This document shows positions 1 through 6,173 of a stretch of 11,762 nt of DNA, in pieces. A program made the translations under genes and the position numbers. The notes below the pieces were generated by a model. The model was not told the DNA's origin. It did not search any database and saw only the letters and a list, made by a program, of their open reading frames with translations. Position 1 is the first letter of the stretch; each line of letters begins with the position of its first letter. Source of the stretch: an uncultured Paracoccaceae bacterium (GTDB lineage Bacteria > Pseudomonadota > Alphaproteobacteria > Rhodobacterales > Rhodobacteraceae). The stretch is from the NCBI GenBank assembly GCA_937132145.1, contig CAKZNY010000231.1:1-11762 (forward strand), given 5' to 3'.

Positions 1-2
1 CC

Positions 3-194
3 ATCCAGTTTCACATGAACAAATATGCCAACCCCGCCGGACTGGTTGATTTTATCAACGCGCAAAACGGTCTGGCCAAAGTCCGAGACAACAAAATCAT
101 CGTGCGCCGCGACTGGAAAACCAACGCCGACAAAATCAAAGGCGCGTTCGCGATTGCACGGGATTTGGCGGTGCTGGCGAAGAAAAAACCGTAG
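3..194 (+). CDS. mfd: Mfd, transcription-repair coupling factor, C-terminal end (5' truncated)
   Basis: The window starts inside this gene; 63 codons remain before a TAG stop. The visible protein contains ANPAGLVDFINAQNGLAKV, then DNKIIVRRDW and ADKIKGAFAIARDLA, which I recognise as the extreme C-terminus of alphaproteobacterial Mfd. Mfd is a DNA translocase that removes RNA polymerase stalled at lesions and recruits the UvrABC excision system. None of its catalytic helicase motifs lie in this fragment, so the call rests on the tail alone, recalled rather than searched. The residue composition is rich in lysine and arginine, fitting a nucleic-acid-bound protein. A hairpin begins at the stop codon. 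An overlapping plus-strand frame through 25-267 is a shadow. Confidence 0.72.
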   Translation: MQFHMNKYANPAGLVDFINAQNGLAKVRDNKIIVRRDWKTNADKIKGAFAIARDLAVLAKKKP

Positions 195-219
195 GGTGCT
201 TGGCCGCCACGCAGCACCC
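194..219 (+). terminator. Hairpin at the mfd stop codon, candidate terminator
   Basis: A perfect 7-bp inverted repeat, GGGTGCT (194-200) and AGCACCC (213-219), encloses a 12-base loop that can itself fold (TGG/CCA). It starts on the last base of the mfd stop codon. No run of T follows (the next bases are AGATTCAAAT), so it is not a classical intrinsic terminator. It may act as an mRNA 3'-end stabiliser, a Rho-assisted end or a dispersed palindromic repeat. Confidence 0.4.
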
Positions 220-247
220 AGATTCAAATATTTATCACAAGCACCCT

Positions 248-277
248 TGCAATTGATGCAATTGTAATACATATTAT
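248..277 (+). promoter_or_regulatory. Candidate promoter of the TetR gene (leaderless transcript)
   Basis: A -35-like TTGCAA (248-253) and a -10-like TATTAT (272-277) are separated by 18 bases. The expected transcription start, about 7 bases after the -10 box, falls at 283-285, which is the ATG of the TetR gene. This agrees with the absence of any Shine-Dalgarno sequence before that ATG. Two direct copies of GCAATTG (249-255 and 258-264) lie between the boxes. The assignment is by eye from consensus similarity. Confidence 0.4.
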
Positions 278-281
278 TACA
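263..281. promoter_or_regulatory. Palindrome at the TetR promoter, candidate autoregulatory operator
   Basis: TGTAATA (263-269) and TATTACA (275-281) form a 7-bp perfect inverted repeat around a 5-base centre, giving a 19-bp site that covers the putative -10 box and ends one base before the start codon. TetR-family repressors typically bind such palindromes beside their own gene. Binding here would block RNA polymerase. The link to this regulator is inferred from position only. Confidence 0.45.
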
Positions 282-282
282 T

Positions 283-912
283 ATGTCACAATCACAAAAC
301 ATAAACACACGCCAATCCCTGCTGAACGCCGCTGTGTCGGAGTTCTGGGAACACGGGTATCGCGGCGCTTCGATCCGCAAGATATGTGCGCGTGCGGGTG
401 CCAGCGCGAACGCGATTACATACCACTTCGGCTCCAAGGAAAAACTGTATAGGGAAATTCTGAACAATTTCTTGGAACTTCAACTTGCGCAAGCACAGAC
501 AGCCTTACCCGAAAACCTGCGTTCGCAAGAAGAATTCGAGATACGGCTGGAGATGTTCGTCAGCCAGCTTCTTGATATTTACCTGGATAATCGCGAGTCG
601 CTTCTGATTTCCCTGCGGGAGTACGAGCAGCTACTAGAAAATGACGATCCGGGTGCTGCCCATGAACTGATCGAAATTAACCACACTCTGTCGAACTTTA
701 TCGCGCGAGCCAAAGCCAAGGGTTTTGTTCGTGAAAACGTCGATGTTGATATTGTAGCGGGCACTTTACTGGACAGGCTGATTAATCAGGCGCGGTTCGC
801 GCACACCCATAAACGGTTCTTCGCCGTGACCACGCTCGACCCGACATACCGCGCTTATTGGGTGCGCGCGTCGCTTGAATTGATACTCGAAGGAATGAAA
901 CCGCGGGCTTAG
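283..912 (+). CDS. TetR/AcrR-family transcriptional regulator
   Basis: A 209-residue protein, normal length for the family. The N-terminal DNA-binding domain spans about residues 8-56: RQSLLNAAVSEFWEHGYRG is helix 1 and its turn, ASIRKICARAGAS covers helix 2 and the recognition region, and ITYHFGSKEKLY is the hallmark end of TetR helix-turn-helix domains. Residues 60-209 are a helical C-terminal domain for dimerisation and ligand binding; I cannot assign its ligand. The ATG at 283 is chosen because the domain begins right after it. There is no ribosome binding site, and the putative promoter places the transcript start at the ATG, so leaderless translation is likely. The gene is followed 32 bp later by an SRPBCC protein gene in the same direction, probably its co-transcribed target. 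The adjacent palindrome suggests autorepression. Confidence 0.9.
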   Translation: MSQSQNINTRQSLLNAAVSEFWEHGYRGASIRKICARAGASANAITYHFGSKEKLYREILNNFLELQLAQAQTALPENLRSQEEFEIRLEMFVSQLLDIYLDNRESLLISLREYEQLLENDDPGAAHELIEINHTLSNFIARAKAKGFVRENVDVDIVAGTLLDRLINQARFAHTHKRFFAVTTLDPTYRAYWVRASLELILEGMKPRA

Positions 913-944
913 TCCGCATGAAAATCCACAAAAAGGAGACTACC

Positions 945-1391
945 ATGCTTATTGAAAAAATCATCGAAATTGATGCTCCGATTGATCTGGTCTGGAACAA
1001 AATCAGTAACCTCGCGGACATTCAGAACTGGACAAAAACTGTGATCGAGTCGCACTTTCATACCGAAAAGCATCGCGGCATTGGCGCAGGTCGAACCTGC
1101 GACGTCAAAGGTTTCGGGACGTTGGTCGAGAACGTCATTGAATGGAACGAAAACGAGAGCTTTCGTTTGTCGCTTGAAGGTCTTCCGTTTTTCATAGACG
1201 AAGCCAGCGGCGGATGGCGGCTCGAAGCAATCGGTGAAAACCGCACCCGTGCAACCACATTTATTGACGTAACAACGCGGTTCTGGCCACTTGGGGTACT
1301 GATGGAGAAATTTGCACTTGGTCCACAATTCTCGAAGACCATCGTAGGGGCGCAAGGCGAGTTCAAAGCCTACGTCGAGAAACTTGTTTAA
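945..1391 (+). CDS. SRPBCC (START-like, polyketide cyclase/dehydrase) family protein
   Basis: A 148-residue protein with the SRPBCC fold signature. It opens with a beta strand, IEKIIEIDAPIDLVWNKISN (residues 3-22), then the typical helix start LADIQNWT; a middle glycine-rich strand (AGRTCDVKGFGTLVENVIEW), and a long C-terminal helix (about 125-148) that would close the hydrophobic pocket. Such proteins bind or transform small hydrophobic ligands; the substrate cannot be read from sequence. The ATG at 945 is preferred over an in-frame ATG at 918 because AAGGAG sits at 933-938, six bases upstream, and the fold starts immediately after. It follows the TetR gene by 32 bp, so the two form a probable operon in which the regulator may sense the same ligand. 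No signal peptide or membrane segment is visible, so it is probably cytoplasmic. Confidence 0.82.
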   Translation: MLIEKIIEIDAPIDLVWNKISNLADIQNWTKTVIESHFHTEKHRGIGAGRTCDVKGFGTLVENVIEWNENESFRLSLEGLPFFIDEASGGWRLEAIGENRTRATTFIDVTTRFWPLGVLMEKFALGPQFSKTIVGAQGEFKAYVEKLV

Positions 1392-1419
1392 GTCAAAACC
1401 GTAACACTACGAAACATCG

Positions 1420-1450
1420 GTTGGCCGACCTATCCCGAAGTTCGGCCAAC
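1420..1450. terminator. Hairpin between the convergent SRPBCC and hpt genes
   Basis: GTTGGCCGA (1420-1428) and TCGGCCAAC (1442-1450) form a perfect 9-bp GC-rich stem with a 13-base loop, placed in the gap between two converging genes. Neither side has a strong T run, so a bidirectional terminator is inferred from position and stem quality rather than from a full intrinsic-terminator pattern. Confidence 0.5.
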
Positions 1451-1480
1451 TTCAAAGGTTCTTTCACCGCGCGCCGTTCC

Positions 1481-2020
1481 CTACTCTATAAACCGGACCG
1501 CGCCGATGTGGGGCAAATTTCGGTTGCGTTGTGCGTAATCGATGCCGTAGCCGACCACGAATTTGTCCGGTATCTCGAACCCGATCCAGTCGGCTTTGAT
1601 ATCCACTTCGCGCCGCGACGGTTTATCCAGCAGCGCACAGGTTTTCAAACGCTTCGGATTGCGGCTTTGCAGAAGTTTTACCACATGGTTCAGCGTGTGC
1701 CCCGTATCGACAATATCCTCGACCAGCAGCACATCGCGCCCCTCTATCTCGCCGCGGATATCCTTTAAAATACGCACCTCGCGGCTGCTCTCGGTGGAGT
1801 TCCCGTAAGAGGACGTCTCCATGAAATCAATCTCGACAGGCAGATCAAATTCCCGTGCCAGATCGGCGATAAACATGAACGAGCCGCGCAGCAGTCCGAC
1901 CACGATCAACTTGTCCGTACCAGCAAAATACTCCGAAATCTCCTTAGCCAGCGTTTCCACCCGCGCCGCAATTGATTTCGCCGAAATCATCTCGTCAATT
2001 ACGTAATTAGAATGGTCCAT
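1481..2020 (-). CDS. hpt: Hypoxanthine phosphoribosyltransferase
   Basis: A 179-residue purine salvage enzyme that transfers phosphoribose from PRPP to hypoxanthine (and usually guanine) to give IMP or GMP. The type I PRPP-binding loop is clear: [14 protein letters not shown] (residues 97-110). The active-site flexible loop is [13 protein letters not shown] (67-79), the GLLRGS turn lies at 42-47, and DKPSRRE (132-138) and the aromatic base-binding end (VVGYGIDY, 155-162) are in place. The frame stays open upstream to an ATG at 2098, adding 26 residues, but those residues do not belong to the family; the ATG at 2020 gives [18 protein letters not shown], the expected N-terminus, with an AAGG about ten bases upstream. 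It is divergent from the Coq10-like gene and converges on the SRPBCC gene. The protein is soluble and cytoplasmic. Confidence 0.93.
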   Translation of the reverse strand: MDHSNYVIDEMISAKSIAARVETLAKEISEYFAGTDKLIVVGLLRGSFMFIADLAREFDLPVEIDFMETSSYGNSTESSREVRILKDIRGEIEGRDVLLVEDIVDTGHTLNHVVKLLQSRNPKRLKTCALLDKPSRREVDIKADWIGFEIPDKFVVGYGIDYAQRNRNLPHIGAVRFIE

Positions 2021-2125
2021 GCTCTTGCCTTTTTTGATTCTCGCCATCTTATTACAATTAAGGTAAAAAGCCCCGCGACAATCCATCCTGTGGCGCAATG
2101 ATTAACAGAAGTTCATATACCCCCC
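2021..2125. promoter_or_regulatory. Divergent intergenic region, hpt and coq10-like gene
   Basis: These 105 bases separate the outward-facing starts of hpt (-) and the Coq10/RatA gene (+), so both promoters should lie here. The part around 2048-2070 is AT-rich. I could not find a convincing pair of -35 and -10 boxes with normal spacing on either strand, so the promoter role is inferred from gene arrangement. Confidence 0.35.
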
Positions 2126-2578
2126 ATGCCTACGCACGCCGAAAAACGTATAATGCCTCATAGCGCCGAACAGATGTACAATCTGATCGCGGATGTCTCC
2201 TCGTACCCGCAGTTTCTGCCTTGGTGTACGGCGGCAAGGATTAACAGCACCGCACCGACAAAAGATGGCACAGGTAGCGTTATTGAGGCAGACCTCGTGA
2301 TCTCGTTTAAGCTGTTTCGTGAAAAATTTGCTAGCCGGGTGACGATGCATCCTGCGGCTAGTCATATCGATGTGGAGTACCTCGACGGGCCATTCCGGTA
2401 TCTGAATAACCACTGGCAATTCAACGCGTTAGAAGACGGTAGTTGCGAAGTTGATTTCTTCGTAGACTTCGAATTCAAGTCCCCGATGCTGCAAGCAATC
2501 ATCGGTTTGGTCTTCAACGAGGCCATGCAGCGTATCGTCCGCGCCTTCGAGAAACGCGCAGACGAATTGTATGGCTAG
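2126..2578 (+). CDS. Coq10/RatA-type START-domain protein, ubiquinone-binding
   Basis: A 150-residue single-domain protein beginning MPTHAEKRIMPHSAEQMYNL, the typical alphaproteobacterial N-terminus of this family. The signature IADVSSYPQFLPWC lies at residues 21-34, the central strands DLVISFKLFREKF at 57-69, the DGPFRYLNNHWQF segment at 88-100, and a closing amphipathic helix (NEAMQRIVRAFEKRADELY) at 131-149. Coq10 proteins bind coenzyme Q and help its delivery to the respiratory chain. Annotation pipelines often label bacterial members RatA toxin after the E. coli protein; no ratB-like partner is next to it here, so the ubiquinone chaperone role is the more likely one. No clear Shine-Dalgarno precedes the ATG. 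Its stop codon lies 9 bp from the end of the converging Amt gene. Confidence 0.85.
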   Translation: MPTHAEKRIMPHSAEQMYNLIADVSSYPQFLPWCTAARINSTAPTKDGTGSVIEADLVISFKLFREKFASRVTMHPAASHIDVEYLDGPFRYLNNHWQFNALEDGSCEVDFFVDFEFKSPMLQAIIGLVFNEAMQRIVRAFEKRADELYG

Positions 2579-2587
2579 GCGTTAGCT

Positions 2588-3769
2588 TTACGACGTGAAA
2601 TCATAAGCGCGCTCGCCGTGGGAGGCGAGATCAAGGCCTGTGAGCTCGTCCTCTTTGCTGACACGGATAGGGAAGATTAATCCGGTTAGTTTAACCAGAG
2701 CAATCGACATCACGATGGTGAACACCCCAACGATTGCGAGGGCGCCCAACTGTGCCCCCCACGTTCCCGCGCCGAACACTGCGATCATGATTATGCCGAA
2801 AATACCGCCAACGCCGTGAACCGCGAACACATCAAGCGTGTCGTCTATCTTCAGGAAACCTTTGACAAAGCGACATGCCTCTTGCGTTAGAATGCCTGCG
2901 ATTGCGCCGATGATAACAGCCTCGATCGGTCCGACGAAACCGGATGCTGGCGTGATGGAGGCAAGCCCTGCGATTGTGCCTGTCACCAATCCAACCAGCG
3001 AAGTTTTGCCGTATTTGTACCGCTCCCATGCGATCCAGCTTAAGGATGCTGTTGCCGCCGAGATGTGCGTGACCACCATCGCCATAGCCGCGCCTCCGTC
3101 TGCCGCCAGTTGCGAGCCAGCGTTGAAGCCAAACCAGCCAACCCACAACATGGACGCGCCCAGCATCACAAAACCGGGGTTGTGCGGCGGTTTGGATTTG
3201 TCTTTGCGATGGCCAAGAAAATACGCCACCACCAGTGCCGTCAACCCTGCGGTTTCGTGCACAACTATACCGCCGGCAAAGTCTTTGACGCCGATTTCGC
3301 CGAATATACCGCCGTCCGACAGAAATCCTCCGCCCCAGATCCAATGGACGACGGGTGCGTAAACCAGCAGCATCCATAGGCCTGAAAACGTCAGCATGAA
3401 CGCAAAGTTAATGCGCTCCACGTATGCGCCGACGATCAGGGCGGGGGTGATGATCGCGAAGGTCATCTGGAAGGCGAAAAACAGGATTTCGGGGATGGTG
3501 CCAGTCAGGCTGTCCACATCAACGCCGATCAGGAAGGCCTTGGAAAGTCCGCCCCATACGCCGCTTTCGCTTGGGCCAAAGGCAATGGAATAACCTGCGC
3601 CGAGCCATAGAAGTGACATCAAACAGGCAATCGCGATGGTTTGCATGAAGACGGACAAGACGTTTCTGGACCGCACCAAGCCGCCGTAAAACAGGGCCAA
3701 ACCCGGCAATGTCATGAAAAGAACGAGCACCGTGGACATTAGAATCCACGCAGTATCTGCACCAACCAT
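2588..3769 (-). CDS. amtB: Amt/AmtB-family ammonium transporter
   Basis: A 393-residue inner-membrane channel with about eleven hydrophobic segments and no cleavable signal peptide, shorter than E. coli AmtB as is usual for this branch. Family landmarks are present: ADTAWILMSTVLVLFMTLPG at the N-terminus, PGLALFYGGLVRSRNVL, the FQMTFAII segment with the Phe gate (F104), VHWIWGGG (141-148), the conserved D163, and the twin pore histidines H171 (VVHETAGL) and H318 (FAVHGVGG). The cytoplasmic C-terminal tail (KEDELTGLDLASHGERAYDF, 372-391) is the region that contacts a PII protein (GlnK) in this family. No glnK gene is adjacent: upstream on the same strand is cinA and downstream is the converging Coq10-like gene. 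R. capsulatus has both a glnK-linked amtB and an unlinked amtY, so this may be the second type. Its upstream region carries repeated motifs. Confidence 0.93.
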   Translation of the reverse strand: MVGADTAWILMSTVLVLFMTLPGLALFYGGLVRSRNVLSVFMQTIAIACLMSLLWLGAGYSIAFGPSESGVWGGLSKAFLIGVDVDSLTGTIPEILFFAFQMTFAIITPALIVGAYVERINFAFMLTFSGLWMLLVYAPVVHWIWGGGFLSDGGIFGEIGVKDFAGGIVVHETAGLTALVVAYFLGHRKDKSKPPHNPGFVMLGASMLWVGWFGFNAGSQLAADGGAAMAMVVTHISAATASLSWIAWERYKYGKTSLVGLVTGTIAGLASITPASGFVGPIEAVIIGAIAGILTQEACRFVKGFLKIDDTLDVFAVHGVGGIFGIIMIAVFGAGTWGAQLGALAIVGVFTIVMSIALVKLTGLIFPIRVSKEDELTGLDLASHGERAYDFTS

Positions 3770-3838
3770 TGTATTCCCTTTATTTTATTTACGCTTTTAT
3801 AACGTTTCGCGGGAATGTCTGTTGAGGGCTGGATTCGG

Positions 3839-3885
3839 GCAAGGTTAATTTCGCGTTTATGACGGATGATTGCTTGCAAGGTTAA
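3839..3885. repeat. Direct repeat upstream of the Amt gene
   Basis: GCAAGGTTAA occurs at 3839-3848 and again at 3876-3885, 37 bp apart, in the non-coding region between the Amt gene and cinA. Read on the minus strand each copy is TTAACCTTGC. The distal copy overlaps one of the CGCC-type motifs. Two copies of a 10-mer in 160 bases may reflect a tandem regulator site; nothing more can be shown from sequence. Confidence 0.5.
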
Positions 3886-3925
3886 ATTTTAGGCGGTATT
3901 TTTGAGGTTGCCTAAAATCTAGGCG
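3880..3925 (-). promoter_or_regulatory. Two related 16-bp motifs, candidate NtrC sites for the Amt gene
   Basis: On the minus strand CGCCTAGATTTTAGGC runs from 3925 to 3910 and CGCCTAAAATTTAACC from 3895 to 3880. They match at 12 of 16 positions and start exactly 30 bp apart, close to three helical turns. The first fits a CGCC-N9-GGC pattern, which I recall, with moderate certainty, for tandem NtrC sites in R. capsulatus; the second keeps the CGCC half. They lie about 110-155 bp upstream of the Amt start codon, just past the cinA stop. NtrC is encoded in this window. The regulatory reading is inference. Confidence 0.4.
3886..3918 (-). terminator. Hairpin downstream of cinA
   Basis: ATTTTAGGC (3886-3894) and GCCTAAAAT (3910-3918) form a perfect 9-bp inverted repeat with a 15-base loop, beginning 12 bases after the cinA stop codon in the direction of cinA transcription. 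The minus-strand sequence after the stem is TTAACC, not a T run, so termination would be weak. An alternative smaller stem, GCCTA/TAGGC (3910-3914 and 3920-3924), competes for the same bases. The same bases also make up the candidate regulator motifs. Confidence 0.4.
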
Positions 3926-3929
3926 TTAA

Positions 3930-4421
3930 TCAAACTTTATCGAGGGTTATTTCATCCAACAGCCAGCCCAATGCCGTCTCTACCGTCGCCAACCGCACAT
4001 TATCCCGTCCGATAGCGCCGTAGTTGGCCTCGCGGGTTTCAACGCCGCTTGCCGATGCAAGCCCAAACCAGACCAAGCCTTCGGGTTTATTTCCATCGGC
4101 TCCGGGGCCGGCGACTCCGGTTACGGCGATGGTGATGTCGGCGCTCGATGCAGCTAGCGCCCCAAGGGCCATTTGGCGTGCGACGGGTTCGGAAACGGCT
4201 CCGAATTCGTTAAGCAATTGTTCAGAAACATTAAGCATTTCGGTTTTGGAGGGGTAGGAATAGGTCACAAACCCGCGATCAAACACGCTTGAGGACCCCG
4301 CCACATCCGTCAGCGCGGCGGCTATCATACCACCCGTGCAGCTCTCGGCTGTGGCGATTGTTACGCCCCTCGCTTTGGCCGCCTGAACGACCTGCGTGGC
4401 CAGATCAAAATGCCCGATCAC
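3930..4421 (-). CDS. pncC: CinA C-terminal-type nicotinamide-nucleotide amidase (PncC)
   Basis: A 163-residue stand-alone CinA C-terminal domain, which deamidates nicotinamide mononucleotide to nicotinate mononucleotide in pyridine nucleotide recycling. The family motifs are TIATAESCTGGMIAAALTDV (residues 21-40), the RGFVTYSYPSKTEMLNV strand and loop (49-65), and the glycine-rich AVTGVAGPGADGNKPEGLVW (99-118). The molybdopterin-binding N-terminal domain of full-length CinA is absent, as in E. coli PncC. The GTG at 4421 is chosen: it overlaps the pgpA stop in the four bases GTGA, and GGAG lies seven bases before it. The frame extends further into pgpA but gives a non-family arginine-rich sequence. 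It is the third gene of the ispDF-pgpA-cinA block and probably translated by coupling to pgpA. Confidence 0.88.
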   Translation of the reverse strand: MIGHFDLATQVVQAAKARGVTIATAESCTGGMIAAALTDVAGSSSVFDRGFVTYSYPSKTEMLNVSEQLLNEFGAVSEPVARQMALGALAASSADITIAVTGVAGPGADGNKPEGLVWFGLASASGVETREANYGAIGRDNVRLATVETALGWLLDEITLDKV

Positions 4422-4909
4422 AGCAGCACTCCATGTACAAACCCGGCGGCGGCGATCACGACTATGGCGGCCAGTATGCCCGCGAATACGTCGTCCAGCA
4501 TCACGCCCAGCGGTGTGTGCATGCGGTCTGCCCAGCCGACGATCCACGGCTTCCAGATATCAAACAGCCGGAAGAATATGAACGCCGTGATCCAGCCGGG
4601 GTAGGGGAACAACCATTGCGGCTGGTCGTTGAACCACATGCCTGCGGATAGGGGCAACAGGGCGATCCAGATGCCGACCACCTCGTCAATAACGATGGAC
4701 GAGGGGTCGTGGTCGTCCGCCCCGCGCGTCTCCACCGCGGTCGCCCACCAGCCCAGCGCGAAGACGAAGACGGTGGCGATTGCCAGCAACGGAAACCCGC
4801 CGAGGCCGTGCAGCACCCAGCCAACCGGCAGGGCGGCCAGCGTTCCCCAAGTGCCCGGCGCTTTGGGCAGCAAGCCTGCGCCGAAAAATGTCGTGATTAT
4901 GCGTATCAT
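4418..4909 (-). CDS. pgpA: Phosphatidylglycerophosphatase A
   Basis: A 163-residue integral membrane enzyme that removes phosphate from phosphatidylglycerophosphate to make phosphatidylglycerol. The diagnostic segments are present in order: GLLPKAPGTWGTLAALPVG (12-30), DPSSIVIDEVVGIW (68-81), and FFRLFDIWKPWIVGWADR followed by GVMLDDVFAGILAA. The acidic residues in DEVVG and LDDVFAG fit the Mg-dependent active site of this family. Hydrophobic stretches at about 25-56, 76-91 and 142-162 are membrane segments. The ATG overlaps the ispDF stop codon as ATGA, with no strong ribosome binding site of its own, so translation is probably coupled. Downstream it overlaps cinA by four bases. Confidence 0.93.
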   Translation of the reverse strand: MIRIITTFFGAGLLPKAPGTWGTLAALPVGWVLHGLGGFPLLAIATVFVFALGWWATAVETRGADDHDPSSIVIDEVVGIWIALLPLSAGMWFNDQPQWLFPYPGWITAFIFFRLFDIWKPWIVGWADRMHTPLGVMLDDVFAGILAAIVVIAAAGFVHGVLL

Positions 4910-6048
4910 GTTTTCACCAGTGTTGCGGTTGCGGTGGCGGCAATCCCTTCGCCGCGCCCTGTAAAGCCTAACTTCTCGGAGGTGGTCGCCTTGACGCTTA
5001 TCCGGTCCATATCAATGCCGACTATCTGTGCCATACGTTCGCGCATCGCTAACGCATGGGGCCCGATTTTCGGGAACTCGCAGATAATCGTGCAATCGAT
5101 ATGGGTGATCGTAAAGCCACGCGCAACGGAACGCTCCACCGCTTTGCGCAGGAAAATGTCCGAGGCCGCGCCCTTCCACTGCATATCCGAGGGCGGGAAC
5201 CATTGCCCGATATCGCCCTCGGCCAATGCGCCAAAAATTGCATCGGTTACCGCGTGCATCGCCACATCCGCATCCGAATGCCCGACGAGGCCGTGGCTGT
5301 GCGGAATTTTGATCCCGCATAACGTTACGTGGTCGCCGTCGCCAAACTTGTGAACGTCAAAGCCGTTACCTGTTCGTATGTCCATATCGTCCTTCAATGC
5401 GCGCTTGGCCCGCGCGAAATCCTCAAGAGTGGTTATTTTGAAATTATCTTCCGCGCCTTGCGTGATAGCAACGCTTAACCCCGCGCCGTGCGCCACGGCC
5501 ACATCGTCAAGCGCAGGCGCGGTAAGGTTTTTATGTGCCGCCAGAATATCGGCAAACCGGAACCCTTGCGGCGTTTGCGCCCGCCACAACCCCTCACGCG
5601 TCTCCGGTGTTTCGATAACATCGCCACCGCGCCAAAGTGCATCAACAACGGGCAGCGCGGGAAATGCGCCTGCGTGGGTTTCAAGGGCGTTAACCACTTC
5701 TTCAATAATGTTAACCGAAACCAAAGGCCGCGCCGCATCGTGGATCAGCACCATATCTGGCGCAGTCGCTTGCAAAGCATTCAGTCCTGCCAAAACCGAA
5801 TCCTGCCGCTCAACCCCGCCTATACAAACGGGCAGAAGGCCGGAAATGCCGTTAACCGCCCGTTCATATTCGCCCACATCGTCTGAATGGATCACGACCA
5901 GAACCGCCTCCACATCCCGATGCGCCAGCAGTGCCAGAATTGAGCGCCGCAGCACGGTTTGGCCGTTCAGGTCACGGTATTGCTTGGGAATGCCCCCTCC
6001 GGCACGTTTCCCGCGTCCTGCTGCAACTATTAACCCTGCGACTTTCAT
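4906..6048 (-). CDS. ispDF: Bifunctional IspD/IspF, methylerythritol phosphate pathway
   Basis: A 380-residue fusion of two enzymes of isoprenoid precursor synthesis. Residues 1-220 are IspD (2-C-methyl-D-erythritol 4-phosphate cytidylyltransferase): VAGLIVAAGRGKRAGGGIPK at 3-22 is the nucleotide-binding signature, GGVERQDSVLAGL (78-90) and LIHDAARPLV (101-110) are the other core motifs. Residues 225-380 are IspF (2-C-methyl-D-erythritol 2,4-cyclodiphosphate synthase): RTGNGFDVHKF and GHSDADVAMHA supply the metal ligands D231, H233 and H265, and CEFPKIGPH and TSEKLGFTGRGEGIA complete the active site. The two domains normally catalyse non-consecutive steps flanking IspE; the fusion is common in alphaproteobacteria. 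The ATG at 6048 has GGAGG a few bases upstream; an in-frame ATG at 6081 would add 11 non-family residues. First gene of the minus-strand block, divergent from dusB. Confidence 0.95.
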   Translation of the reverse strand: MKVAGLIVAAGRGKRAGGGIPKQYRDLNGQTVLRRSILALLAHRDVEAVLVVIHSDDVGEYERAVNGISGLLPVCIGGVERQDSVLAGLNALQATAPDMVLIHDAARPLVSVNIIEEVVNALETHAGAFPALPVVDALWRGGDVIETPETREGLWRAQTPQGFRFADILAAHKNLTAPALDDVAVAHGAGLSVAITQGAEDNFKITTLEDFARAKRALKDDMDIRTGNGFDVHKFGDGDHVTLCGIKIPHSHGLVGHSDADVAMHAVTDAIFGALAEGDIGQWFPPSDMQWKGAASDIFLRKAVERSVARGFTITHIDCTIICEFPKIGPHALAMRERMAQIVGIDMDRISVKATTSEKLGFTGRGEGIAATATATLVKT

Positions 6049-6173
6049 ACGACCTCCGGTGTTTACCCCTGCATAGCGCAACCAGTATGTGCTTCACAAT
6101 GGAGCAGGCAAAACAGTTGCCGAAAACCTCTCCCTGTTGTAGTCCTGACAAAACTGCACAAGGATTAAGCACT
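6049..6173. promoter_or_regulatory. Divergent intergenic region, ispDF and dusB-ntr operon
   Basis: These 125 bases lie between the ispDF start (-) and the preferred dusB start (+) and should hold promoters for both units. TTGCCG at 6117-6122 could be a -35 box for dusB, but the matching -10 position has only a poor sequence. No sigma-54 type GG-N10-GC pattern was seen. If dusB instead starts at 6087 or 6099 (same frame), most of this region would be coding. Confidence 0.35.

Noticed and set aside
1421..1768. Plus-strand frame beginning inside the hairpin after the SRPBCC gene
   Set aside because: It is antisense to the C-terminal part of hpt and its start lies within the hairpin stem.
2021..2098. 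N-terminal extension of hpt to an upstream ATG at 2098 or 2047
   Set aside because: No ribosome binding site, residues unlike the family, and the ATG at 2020 gives the expected N-terminus.
2126..2578. RatA toxin of a toxin-antitoxin pair
   Set aside because: No antitoxin-like partner is adjacent, and the protein fits the Coq10-type START family found in nearly all relatives.
2838..3362. Long plus-strand open frame opposite the Amt gene (also 3065-3379)
   Set aside because: It is antisense to a protein with full family motifs, has no ribosome binding site of note and reads as a proline/alanine-rich shadow.
3770..3929. Sigma-54 promoter (TGGCAC-N5-TTGCA type) upstream of the Amt gene
   Set aside because: A TTGCA occurs on the minus strand near 3879 but no GG element is found at the required distance upstream.
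4709..5353. 214-codon plus-strand frame across pgpA and ispDF
   Set aside because: Runs antisense across two overlapping real genes and has the biased composition of a shadow frame.
5378..6076. 232-codon plus-strand frame opposite ispDF
   Set aside because: Serine/arginine/alanine-rich shadow of the conserved IspD coding region; no recognisable domain.
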